Below, piece by piece: positions 52,332-60,566 of a stretch of DNA of 64,000 bases. Positions within the stretch are counted from its first letter, which is position 1; each line of letters begins with the position of its first letter. Below the pieces are notes generated by a model that made no database searches, had not been told where the DNA came from, and saw only the letters and a program-made list of their open reading frames with translations. This stretch comes from Bacillota bacterium (GTDB lineage: Bacteria; Bacillota; Clostridia; Oscillospirales; Oscillospiraceae), in the NCBI GenBank assembly GCA_021768085.1, contig JAETOJ010000003.1:62001-126000 (forward strand), given 5' to 3'. The translations under genes and the position numbers were made by a program.

Positions 52332-53075
52332 TTAATTGCGCAGATTGTTGATGGTGCTTTCAATCTCGTCGGAGGTGATCACCATCTTCAGCGCCGCGCT
52401 GTAGGCCCTCTGCGCCTCAATTACTTTGGTAATCTCATCCGCCAAATCCGCGTTGGAGCGCTCCAGGTAGCCCTGAACCAGTTTGCCCGTGCCATACCAC
52501 AGGTTGCCGTTCTTGTCGATGGGGACAAACCCGGTCTCGTCCAGCCGGATCTTGCCGTCGTAGTTGGCAAAGTCGAAGATGCCGATGGGCAGCTCCTCGT
52601 CCGTGTCCGTAAACTGGATCAGCCCCCCATCCCGGCTGAGGACGAAGCGGCCCGTGCCGTCCCCCAGGCAGTACACCGTCTCCATGATGGGCTGGCCCTC
52701 CTCGTCCACCTCGCCGGTGGGGCGCTCCAGCTCGGACATGGTGAATGCGCCGTTCCGGGTGAAGGTCACGTCCCCGGTGGCCAGATCCACCACCCCGAAG
52801 AAGCCCTCCCCCTCGATGCAGTAGTCCAGCTTGCGGCCGGTATCCGCCGGGCCGCCCTGAGAGTAGTCGGTGGAGGTCATAAGCATCCGGGTGCCCACGC
52901 CCATGGGCAGCTCCGTATCCGCGCCCCGCTGGTTCTGGTAGAGCAGGGCGGTGAAGTAGGCGCGGTCGGCCTTGAAACCGTAGGTGTTCACGTTGGCGAT
53001 GTTGTCCCCGTGGACATTCAGGTGGTACAGCTGATGCTGGGCGCCCACCGCGCCGATATAGAAGGATTGGTTCAT
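52332..53075 (-). CDS. flgG: Flagellar rod protein, FlgG/FlhP type
   Basis: 247 residues. N-terminal rod motif (YHLNVHGDNIANVNTYGFKA) and C-terminal helix (EITKVIEAQRAYSAALKMVI) frame a central beta domain with LDYCIEGEGFFGVVD. It is one of two adjacent rod-type proteins. Whether it is strictly FlgG or the Bacillus FlhP equivalent cannot be decided here. ATG follows ACAGGAG. Confidence 0.85.
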   Translation of the reverse strand: MNQSFYIGAVGAQHQLYHLNVHGDNIANVNTYGFKADRAYFTALLYQNQRGADTELPMGVGTRMLMTSTDYSQGGPADTGRKLDYCIEGEGFFGVVDLATGDVTFTRNGAFTMSELERPTGEVDEEGQPIMETVYCLGDGTGRFVLSRDGGLIQFTDTDEELPIGIFDFANYDGKIRLDETGFVPIDKNGNLWYGTGKLVQGYLERSNADLADEITKVIEAQRAYSAALKMVITSDEIESTINNLRN

Positions 53076-53089
53076 CTCCTGTTACCCCC

Positions 53090-53842
53090 TTACATCCGTC
53101 CGATGTCGCTGGCGGCGTGGCCCATCACCTCGTCGTACATCTTGGTCACCGACGCGCAGCTCTGGAGGGCCCGCTGGCAGGTGATCATGTCGGTCATCTG
53201 CTTGATCAGCTCCACGTTGGAGCGCTCCACGTACTTCCACAGAAGATTGGGGTTGTCCGCGACCTGAGCCCCCTGGCCGGTAAAGAAACCCTCGCCCAGG
53301 TGCTCCAGTTCCCCGTTGTCCGGGAAGACATACACCCCCAGCTGGCCCAAATAATTTCCGCCGTTGTTGATGGTGATAACGCCCTGCTCATCCGCCGTGA
53401 TCTTGTCCGTCTCCAGCAGAATGGGCTGGCCGTTGACGTCCAGCACCCGGCCCGCCCCGGGGAAGCACAGGTAGCCCTCGTCGTCCAGAGAGAAGCTGCC
53501 CGCCCGGGTGTAGACAATATCCCCGCCCTCCTGCTGGACGGCAAAGAAGCCGTCCCCGACGATGGCAAAATCCAGGGGGATGTTGGTGGGCTCGGGGACG
53601 CCCTGGGAGTAATCCACGTAGATCTCGCTGTTGGCCCGGATGTAGCTCTGCCGGCCGATCTCGGTGTAGATCTTCTCCTCGTTTCCCACCCGGGCGTACA
53701 TCACGTCGTCAAAGGTGGTGGCGGTATACCGGCTCCCCTTAAAGCCCGCGGTGGACACGTTCACCAGGTTGTTTCCCACCACGTTCAGGTGCTGCTGCTG
53801 GGTCACCATGCCGGAGGTCAGGTTGTAGAAGCCTTTGAACAT
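53090..53842 (-). CDS. flgF: Flagellar rod protein, FlgF/FlhO type
   Basis: 250 residues. Same architecture as its neighbour: QQQHLNVVGNNLVNVSTAGF at the N-terminus, PLDFAIVGDGFFAVQ in the middle, IKQMTDMITCQRALQSCASV at the C-terminus. Starts four bases after fliA. The pair corresponds to FlhO and FlhP of Bacillus by order; assignment as FlgF is by position. Confidence 0.8.
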   Translation of the reverse strand: MFKGFYNLTSGMVTQQQHLNVVGNNLVNVSTAGFKGSRYTATTFDDVMYARVGNEEKIYTEIGRQSYIRANSEIYVDYSQGVPEPTNIPLDFAIVGDGFFAVQQEGGDIVYTRAGSFSLDDEGYLCFPGAGRVLDVNGQPILLETDKITADEQGVITINNGGNYLGQLGVYVFPDNGELEHLGEGFFTGQGAQVADNPNLLWKYVERSNVELIKQMTDMITCQRALQSCASVTKMYDEVMGHAASDIGRM

Positions 53843-53846
53843 ATTC

Positions 53847-54689
53847 TCATGCCTTCTTCCGCTTTTTAGAGGTTTTGGCGGGACTCCCGCTGTTCATGTA
53901 TGCGCCCATGTGCTCCCGCAGCTTCTGGATGGCCCGGGAGTGGATCTGGGAGATGCGGGGCTCGCTCACCCCCATCACCTGGGCGATCTCCTTCATATGG
54001 AGGTTCTTTTCGTAGTAGAGGGACAGCACAATCTGCTCGTTCTCCTGGAGGGCGGAAATACCCGCCGCCAGTGTCTCCTGGAGCTCCCGATCCTCCAGCA
54101 CCGTTTCGGGCTGAAGCTTGGGATCCTGGTCGGACAGCTCAAAGTGGTACCCCTCCAGATCCCGGGCGTCCATCAGCGCGTCCAGGGACAGGGTGTTGGA
54201 CAGAGCCACCCGGGCGGCCTCCTTCTGGTACTTATCGGTGGCGATGCCCAGGTGCCCGGCCACCTCCTGATCGGTAGGGAACCGGCCCAGCTCATTGGCC
54301 AGGTGGGACACCGCGGCGTCGATCTCCTTGGCCCGCTGGCGGATGTTCCGGGGCAGCCAGTCCTGCTTCCGGGCCAGGTCGATCACCATCCCCCGGATGC
54401 GCTTGGCCACGTAGGTCTCGAACTTGATCCCCTTGTCCGGGTCGAATTTATCGATGGAGGTCAACAGGGTGAGGATGCCCTCGCTAACGATGTCGTCCAC
54501 CTGGGCAAAGCTACTATACACCCCGCGAATTTGGAGGGCCGCGCTTTTGATCAGTCCTTCATAGCGCAGCACCAGCGGCCACTTCAGCGCCTCGTCCCCC
54601 GTCCGCTTGTAGAGTGCCAACAGATCTGGGGTGGCCATGGCCTCAATCTCGGCCTCGGTGTAGCTGCGCTCAGCCAGCCCCGTGCTCAT
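53847..54689 (-). CDS. fliA: Flagellar sigma factor sigma-28
   Basis: 280 residues, sigma-70 type without region 1. Region 2 (FAQVDDIVSEGILTLLTSID, FETYVAKRIRGMVIDLARKQ), region 3 (RRN-like QRAKEIDAAVSHLANELGRF) and region 4 (YYEKNLHMKEIAQVMGVSEP, RISQIHSRAI). It reads late flagellar and chemotaxis promoters (GCCGATAA type) and is held by FlgM. It overlaps flhA by four bases. Also called sigD. Confidence 0.96.
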   Translation of the reverse strand: MSTGLAERSYTEAEIEAMATPDLLALYKRTGDEALKWPLVLRYEGLIKSAALQIRGVYSSFAQVDDIVSEGILTLLTSIDKFDPDKGIKFETYVAKRIRGMVIDLARKQDWLPRNIRQRAKEIDAAVSHLANELGRFPTDQEVAGHLGIATDKYQKEAARVALSNTLSLDALMDARDLEGYHFELSDQDPKLQPETVLEDRELQETLAAGISALQENEQIVLSLYYEKNLHMKEIAQVMGVSEPRISQIHSRAIQKLREHMGAYMNSGSPAKTSKKRKKA

Positions 54690-56791
54690 GTGGCCACCGC
54701 CCTTCGCTGCGCCATGGCGGGCGCATCCATGGTGATGTTGCCCAGGGCCTGGATCTGCACGCTGTTGGTGATCTCATTGAAGGAGAGCACATAGACGTTG
54801 GGGTAGAACTGGGTGATCATCTTGCTGAAGTAGCCCCGGATCACCTGGCTCACCAGGATCACGGGGGTCTGGGACAGATCCCCGAACTTCTTCAAATGCT
54901 CTGCCATCTGGGCGATGATGGACTGCATGAGCTCCGGGCCCATGGCCAGATACACGCCCTGCTCGTTCCGGGTGAGGGAGGAGATGATCTTCTTCTCCAC
55001 CTCCGCGTCCAGGGTGATGACCCGGAGCTGGCCGTCCTCGCAGAACCGCCGGGTGATGGTGCGGGCCAGGGCACCGCGCACCTGCTCGGTGGTCATGTCC
55101 AAATCCCTGCCCTGGGCGAAGGAATCGGCGGCGGTCTCCACGATGGTGGACAGATCCTTGATGGGCACCCCCTCTTGGAGGAGGTTACGCAGCAGCTTTT
55201 CCAGCTTGGCGTAGGGGATGATCCCCGGCACCGCCTCCTCCACCAGCTCGGGGGAGGTCTGCTTCAGATTGTCCACCAGCCGGATAGTCTCCGCCCGGTT
55301 GAGCAGCTCGTAGGCGTGCTTCTTCACTGTCTCCGCCAGGTGGGTCAGCATGACGGACAGGGGGTCGATGACGTTATAGCCGTAGATCTCCGCCATCTCC
55401 TTGTTCTCCGGCAGGATCCACCGGGAGGGAATGCCGTAGGCGGGCTCGATGGTCTCGATGCCGTCGATCTCCCCCAGGGGGTTGGGCGGCTCCAGCGCTA
55501 AGTAGTAGTCCACCAGGATCTCGCCCTCCGCCACCACCTCGCCTTTAATGCGGATGGCGTACTGGTTGGTGCCCAGGGCGGAGGAGTCATGCAGGCGGAT
55601 GGAGGGGATGACGAAGCCCATATCCTGGGCGTACTGCCGCCGGAAGATGGTGATGCGGCTGATGAGCTTGCCGCCGTGGGCCTCGTCCACCATGGGGATG
55701 AGGCTGTAGCCGAACTCCATCTCCACCGGCTCCACGGTCAGCAGAGTATACACATTGTTGATGTCCCGGTAGTAGTCCGTCTCGCTGGGCGCGGCCAGCT
55801 CCGGGACCTCCTCGGGGGCCTGGGCAGCGGCGGTCTCCGCCTTTTGCTGGGCATTCATCTGGCGGATGAGTAGGAACCCGCCCGCCAGCAACGCCGCGCC
55901 GCCTACCGCCAAGGGGAGGGTGGGCGTGTTGGGGATGATGGCCAGAATCAGCAGCACCACGCCGGTGGTCATAATGGCCCGGGGCTGGGCCTTGAACTGG
56001 CCCAGCACGTCGGTGTTCAGGCTGCCATCGGACACCGACCGGGTGACGATCATGCCGGTAGCGGTGGAGATCATCAGGGACGGGATCTGGGACACCAGGC
56101 CGTCGCCGATGGTGAGAATGCAGATGGAATTCAGGGCCTCCATGGGCTCCATCCCCCGGCTCAGCATCCCGATCAGCAGTCCGCCGATGAGGTTGATCAC
56201 CGTGATCACGATGGACATAGTGGAGTCGCCCTTGACGATCTTGGTGGCGCCGTCCATGGCGCCGTAGAAGTCGGCCTCCTTCTGGATCTTCTCCCGGCGG
56301 ATCCGGGCCTGCTGCTCGTCGATGAGGCCAGAGGACAGATCCGCGTCGATGGCCATCTGTTTGCCAGGCATGGCGTCCAGGGTGAATCGGGCGGCCACCT
56401 CGGACACGCGCTCCGCGCCCTTGGTGATGACGATGAGCTGCACCAGCACGATGATGAAGAAGATCACAAAGCCCACCACGATGTCGCCGCCGGTCACCAG
56501 CTGGCCAAACCGCTCGATGACCTCGCCGGGGTAGCCCGTGGTGAGGATCATCCGGGTGGAGGACACGTTCATGCCCAGCCGGAATAGGGTGGTGATCAGC
56601 AACAGGGAGGGAAAGATAGAGAAGTCCAGTGCCTCCGAGATGTTCATGGTGATCATCAGGATCATGATGGACAATCCGATGTTAACCACCAGCAGGATGT
56701 CCAGGATCATGGGGTTGAGGGGGATAAACAGGAACATAACCACAACCACCACGAACAGAGCTATGCTATTGTTCAGGATGCGCTTCAGCAT
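54686..56791 (-). CDS. flhA: Flagellar export gate protein FlhA
   Basis: 701 residues. The N-terminal membrane part has IFPSLLLITTLFRLGMNVSS and the FHIPEP-type loop (MPGKQMAIDADLSSGLIDEQ). A large cytoplasmic domain follows (WILPENKEMAEIYGYNVIDP), which docks chaperone-cargo complexes. Complete. It is followed directly by fliA, without the flhF/flhG genes usual at this spot. Confidence 0.97.
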   Translation of the reverse strand: MLKRILNNSIALFVVVVVMFLFIPLNPMILDILLVVNIGLSIMILMITMNISEALDFSIFPSLLLITTLFRLGMNVSSTRMILTTGYPGEVIERFGQLVTGGDIVVGFVIFFIIVLVQLIVITKGAERVSEVAARFTLDAMPGKQMAIDADLSSGLIDEQQARIRREKIQKEADFYGAMDGATKIVKGDSTMSIVITVINLIGGLLIGMLSRGMEPMEALNSICILTIGDGLVSQIPSLMISTATGMIVTRSVSDGSLNTDVLGQFKAQPRAIMTTGVVLLILAIIPNTPTLPLAVGGAALLAGGFLLIRQMNAQQKAETAAAQAPEEVPELAAPSETDYYRDINNVYTLLTVEPVEMEFGYSLIPMVDEAHGGKLISRITIFRRQYAQDMGFVIPSIRLHDSSALGTNQYAIRIKGEVVAEGEILVDYYLALEPPNPLGEIDGIETIEPAYGIPSRWILPENKEMAEIYGYNVIDPLSVMLTHLAETVKKHAYELLNRAETIRLVDNLKQTSPELVEEAVPGIIPYAKLEKLLRNLLQEGVPIKDLSTIVETAADSFAQGRDLDMTTEQVRGALARTITRRFCEDGQLRVITLDAEVEKKIISSLTRNEQGVYLAMGPELMQSIIAQMAEHLKKFGDLSQTPVILVSQVIRGYFSKMITQFYPNVYVLSFNEITNSVQIQALGNITMDAPAMAQRRAVAT

Positions 56792-56823
56792 AGGTTACCT
56801 CCTGGGTGATCTGGCTTCCTCCG

Positions 56824-57894
56824 TCACTTCACAATCTTGTTCTTCCCGTTCAGCTTGAAGATGTATACCAGTACCTCTGCCACCGCCTCATATAGATCGG
56901 GCGGAATGAACTGGTTTACCTCTGTCTGGGCGTACAGCGCCCGGGCCAGGGCCACGTTCTCAATGCAGGCGATGTGGTGCTGCTCCGCGATCTCCACGAT
57001 GCGGGCGGCCACATTGTCCTGCCCCTTGGCCATGACGATGGGGGCGTCGTCCTCCTCCGGCCTGTACCGGAGGGCCACGGCGAAGTGGGTGGGGTTTCGG
57101 ACAACCACGTCCGCCCCGGGCACCTGCTGCATCATCCGCTGCTGGGCCCGACGGCGCTGGATCTCCTTGATCTTCCCCTTCACCTGGGGGTCGCCTTCCA
57201 TCTGTTTGTATTCCTCTTTGACCTCCTGCTTCGTCATCTTCATCTGCCGCTCATAATCCCACCACTGGTAGAAGAAGTCCATAGCGGCCACCGCCACAAA
57301 GGCGATGGCGATCCGCAGCACCATGGTCTCGGCTACCTCCACCAGATGGGCTACCGCGGCCGACAGGTCGGTATACAGGTAACTGGAGCTCTCCAGGAAC
57401 ATCTCCTGGATACTCAGGTAGATGATACTCAGGAGGATAATAATCTTGATCAGGTTTTTCAGCGTCTCAATGACGCTTTTCAGGGAAAACAACCGCTTAA
57501 TCCCTTGTAGGGGGCTGATGCGGTTAAATTTTGGCTTGATGGACTCGCCGCTCACCAAGAACCTGGTCTGGGCGAAGGTGGCCGCCACAGCGGACAAAAT
57601 AGCCACTCCCATCACCGGCCCCACGGTCTTACCGATGGCCAGCAATCCTTGGACGGCCAGCTCGCCGGACAATCCACCTATCTCCTGCACATCGCCGCCC
57701 ATGACGTCGAAGCACAGGAACAGAAACTTGGCTGCCTCCTCCGCGAAAACGCCCACCAGCACCCAGAGGATGGCGAAGGTGCCCAGCAGGCTGGCCACCG
57801 CCACCGCATCCCGGCTCATAAAGACGTTGCCCTTTTTTCGTTCGTCCCGTCGCTTTTTTGGTGTCGCTTTTTCGGTTTTATTTCCTTCGGCCAA
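56824..57894 (-). CDS. flhB: Flagellar export gate protein FlhB
   Basis: 356 residues. Membrane part, then the cytoplasmic autocleavage site VVRNPTHFAVALRY and VARALYAQTEVNQFIPPDLY. FlhB switches export from rod/hook to filament proteins. It starts with TTG 57894 (AEGNKTEKATPKKRRDERKK) behind AAGGGGGG. The gap to fliR (88 bases) holds a GC-rich hairpin. Confidence 0.96.
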   Translation of the reverse strand: MAEGNKTEKATPKKRRDERKKGNVFMSRDAVAVASLLGTFAILWVLVGVFAEEAAKFLFLCFDVMGGDVQEIGGLSGELAVQGLLAIGKTVGPVMGVAILSAVAATFAQTRFLVSGESIKPKFNRISPLQGIKRLFSLKSVIETLKNLIKIIILLSIIYLSIQEMFLESSSYLYTDLSAAVAHLVEVAETMVLRIAIAFVAVAAMDFFYQWWDYERQMKMTKQEVKEEYKQMEGDPQVKGKIKEIQRRRAQQRMMQQVPGADVVVRNPTHFAVALRYRPEEDDAPIVMAKGQDNVAARIVEIAEQHHIACIENVALARALYAQTEVNQFIPPDLYEAVAEVLVYIFKLNGKNKIVK

Positions 57895-57981
57895 CGTCCA
57901 TCCCCCCTTGCTGCCGCTGGCTCCCCATCCCTGCGGGGCTGCCTGGGGAGGGGAGAATCAGGTGAAGCGCCCGGCCACGGC

Positions 57982-58749
57982 TCAGCCGCCGCTCAGGACG
58001 AGGATCTCGTGGAGGCTGTCCAGCATGGTTCGCTCCGCGTCGATCAGGAACTCGCTGAAGGGGATGGTGAGGATGAACAGCAGCGCCAGCCCTACGATCA
58101 CCTTCAGCTCAATATTGATGGCGAACACGTTGATCTGGGGGATCACCTTCATTAGCACCCCCATGCCCACTTGGGCGATGAGCTCCGCCGCCAGGATGGG
58201 CATACACAGCTTCACCCCCAGCACCGTGCACTCGATGAACAGCTCCAGCAGATAGTGCAGTACGGGCTGCCGAATGGCCGCCGTCCCCAGGGGTACCAGC
58301 TCCTCCGAGGTGAGAAACAGCCGCAGCAGGGTGAAGTGTCCCCCCGCCGCAAAGAACAGCAGGGTCATCAGCACGTTGAGGATCTGCCCGGTCACCGACA
58401 TATTGGACGAGGTGCCCGGGTCGTACATCTGGTTCATGGTCATGCCCATCTGGGTGTCGATCATGGAGCCGGCCAGCTGGGGGATGTAGAAGAAGAAGTT
58501 CACCGCCATCCCCAACAGGACACCCAGTCCCATCTCCAGCAGCAGTCGCAGCCCCAGCTCCGGGATGCCATTCGGCACGTCCACTTGCTGGGTTGTCACC
58601 CCCATGACGAACCAAGATAGCACCAGCACCATGCCTCCCCGGAAGGTAGCGGGGATATTGGTGCGCCCGAACAGGGGGTTAAACAGAATAAAGCCGCTCA
58701 CCCGGGCGGTAATGTAGAGGAATAGGGTCAGCTCCTGCCAATCAATCAT
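57982..58749 (-). CDS. fliR: Flagellar export protein FliR
   Basis: 255 residues, six membrane segments, with FILFNPLFGRTNIPATFRGG near the N-terminus and IPFSEFLIDAERTMLDSLHE at the end. Part of the FliP-FliQ-FliR export channel. Confidence 0.95.
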   Translation of the reverse strand: MIDWQELTLFLYITARVSGFILFNPLFGRTNIPATFRGGMVLVLSWFVMGVTTQQVDVPNGIPELGLRLLLEMGLGVLLGMAVNFFFYIPQLAGSMIDTQMGMTMNQMYDPGTSSNMSVTGQILNVLMTLLFFAAGGHFTLLRLFLTSEELVPLGTAAIRQPVLHYLLELFIECTVLGVKLCMPILAAELIAQVGMGVLMKVIPQINVFAINIELKVIVGLALLFILTIPFSEFLIDAERTMLDSLHEILVLSGG

Positions 58750-58764
58750 GGCTCAGGCCCTCCC

Positions 58765-59025
58765 CTAACTGGCCACCAGCTGGAAAATCTCATAGGTGTA
58801 ATCCTTCAGGGTGTCCAGCATCCAGCCCCCCGTCAGCAGCAGCATACCGATCACCACGATGAGCTTCAGCGCGAAGCCGATGGACTGCTCGTGGATCTGG
58901 GTGACCGCCTGAAAGATGGCCACCACCACGCCCACCACCATACTCAGCAGCAGCATAGGGCTGGACAACTTGATGGCAATGCCCACCGCGTCCCGCATCA
59001 GATCCATTGCCTGCGTGGTATCCAT
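58765..59025 (-). CDS. fliQ: Flagellar export protein FliQ
   Basis: 86 residues with two membrane helices (LLLSMVVGVVVAIFQAVTQI, IVVIGMLLLTGGWMLDTL) and the conserved QIHEQSIGFALKL loop. Channel subunit. ATG follows AAAGGAG. Confidence 0.95.
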   Translation of the reverse strand: MDTTQAMDLMRDAVGIAIKLSSPMLLLSMVVGVVVAIFQAVTQIHEQSIGFALKLIVVIGMLLLTGGWMLDTLKDYTYEIFQLVAS

Positions 59026-59046
59026 GGCGTCTCCTTTCCGGGTTTG

Positions 59047-59718
59047 TTACTTGACCCCCTGGACAAGGCTGGTAAACATGAGATCCCAGCCGTTGACGGA
59101 AATAAACAGCAGCAGCTTAAAGGGGGTGGAGATCATGGCCGGGGGCAGCATGATCATGCCCATGGACATCAGCGTGGAGGACACGATCACGTCGATGAGC
59201 AGGAAGGGGATGTAAAGCAGGAAGCCGTTAAAGAAGGCCCGCTGGAGCTCCTGAGTCATGAAGGCGGGGACGATGATCCGCAAGGGCGTCTCCGCCTCCG
59301 CCTGGGCCCGGGTCTCCGGCGCGTCCACGTGGGCCAGCTCGCAGTACATTTCCAGGGTATCCCAATGAAGGTTGTCCAGCATGAACTGCTTCAGAGGCAG
59401 GGCCGCCCGATCCACAAATTCCTCCGCCCCGATCTCCTCGTTGGTGTAGGGCTCCCAGGCCTCGGTCTGGATCTGGGTCAGGGTGGGATTCATGGTGATC
59501 AGGGTCAGGAACAGGGCGATACCCACCAGCACCACGTTGGGCGGGGTCTGCTGGGTGCCCATGGCGGTGCGCAGGAAGGACAGGGAGATGATGTACCGGG
59601 TGAAGGAGGTCATCATCACCAGCAGGGAGGGCATCAGGGCGATCAGCGTGGTCAGGGCGATGATCTCCAGGCTCTGTACGCTGTCGCCGTTGATATTGAT
59701 CAGGCCGTCCGTCGGCAT
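59047..59718 (-). CDS. fliP: Flagellar export protein FliP
   Basis: 223 residues. LLVMMTSFTRYIISLSFLRT, TPPNVVLVGIALFLTLITMN and MSMGMIMLPPAMISTPFKLL are FliP signatures. No cleavable signal peptide, as in Bacillus FliP, which has a similar length. It forms the pentameric core of the export channel. Confidence 0.96.
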   Translation of the reverse strand: MPTDGLININGDSVQSLEIIALTTLIALMPSLLVMMTSFTRYIISLSFLRTAMGTQQTPPNVVLVGIALFLTLITMNPTLTQIQTEAWEPYTNEEIGAEEFVDRAALPLKQFMLDNLHWDTLEMYCELAHVDAPETRAQAEAETPLRIIVPAFMTQELQRAFFNGFLLYIPFLLIDVIVSSTLMSMGMIMLPPAMISTPFKLLLFISVNGWDLMFTSLVQGVK

Positions 59719-59725
59719 GGGCTCC

Positions 59726-60139
59726 TCACCTCGGTTTCTTTTGCTTGAGTACGGTGCGGAGCGCCTCCCCGAAGCTGGGGGGCGGCTCGCTGCCCGGAGG
59801 GGGCGCGGTCATAGCCTCCGCCTCCTCCGCGGTGAGCTCCGCCAGCAGGGTGATCCCCGAGGGGGCCACCCCCAGCAGGAAATACCGCTCTCCCGCCTTC
59901 ACCAGGGCCGCGCTTTGCTCCCGCCCCAGGGGCAGCCGGCGCAGCACCTTGAAACCCTCGCCGCCGCCGGACAATCCCCCCATGCCAGCCCCCCGCCCCG
60001 CCAGAAAGCGGGTGAATAGGTAGGCCAGCACGACGACAACCACTACGCAGATCAGCAGCCAGATCAGGCTGAACAGACTGTTCAGCCCGTCCAGAGCAGA
60101 CAGGGCAATGCCGGGTTTGGGGCCGGGGAAGTCCCGCAT
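59726..60139 (-). CDS. fliO: Flagellar biosynthesis protein FliO/FliZ
   Basis: 137 residues. One membrane helix (LIWLLICVVVVVVLAYLFTR) and a short cytoplasmic domain (FKVLRRLPLGREQSAALVKA, RYFLLGVAPSGITLLAEL), the FliO pattern. It helps FliP assemble. It overlaps cheY by one base. Confidence 0.88.
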   Translation of the reverse strand: MRDFPGPKPGIALSALDGLNSLFSLIWLLICVVVVVVLAYLFTRFLAGRGAGMGGLSGGGEGFKVLRRLPLGREQSAALVKAGERYFLLGVAPSGITLLAELTAEEAEAMTAPPPGSEPPPSFGEALRTVLKQKKPR

Positions 60140-60507
60140 CAGGGCGCGCCCAGGATGGAGGTGACGGTTTTCAGCACACGATCAGGCTTGAAGGGCTTCA
60201 CGATGAAGTCCTTAGCACCAGAGCGCACAGCGTCCATCACCATGGACTCCTGGCCCATGGCGGAGCACATCACCACGTTGGCGCTGCCGTCCTTGGCGCG
60301 GATGGCCTTCAAGGCCTCCAGGCCGTCCATGTTGGGCATGGTGATGTCCATCACCACCAGGTCGGGGCCGATCTCGCCGAACTTCTCCACCGCGTCCGCG
60401 CCGTCCACGGCCTCGAACACCTCGGTATAGCCGTTCTTCACCAGGGTGTCCTTGATCATCTTGCGCATAAAAGCGGCGTCGTCCACTAACAGAATTTTCT
60501 TAGCCAT
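60139..60507 (-). CDS. cheY: Chemotaxis response regulator CheY
   Basis: 122 residues. Asp9/Asp10, phospho-acceptor Asp54 (LVVMDITMPNMDG), Ser82, Lys104 (VKPF): a full single-domain CheY. CheY-P binds the FliM and FliY switch proteins. Start at MAKKILLVDDA. The ATG four codons upstream (60519) has no space for a ribosome site. Confidence 0.96.
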   Translation of the reverse strand: MAKKILLVDDAAFMRKMIKDTLVKNGYTEVFEAVDGADAVEKFGEIGPDLVVMDITMPNMDGLEALKAIRAKDGSANVVMCSAMGQESMVMDAVRSGAKDFIVKPFKPDRVLKTVTSILGAP

Positions 60508-60566
60508 GGTATGATCCATCCTTTTCCAATTTATGTTGTGTACCTCCCATGGAGGCGGGGACGTCC

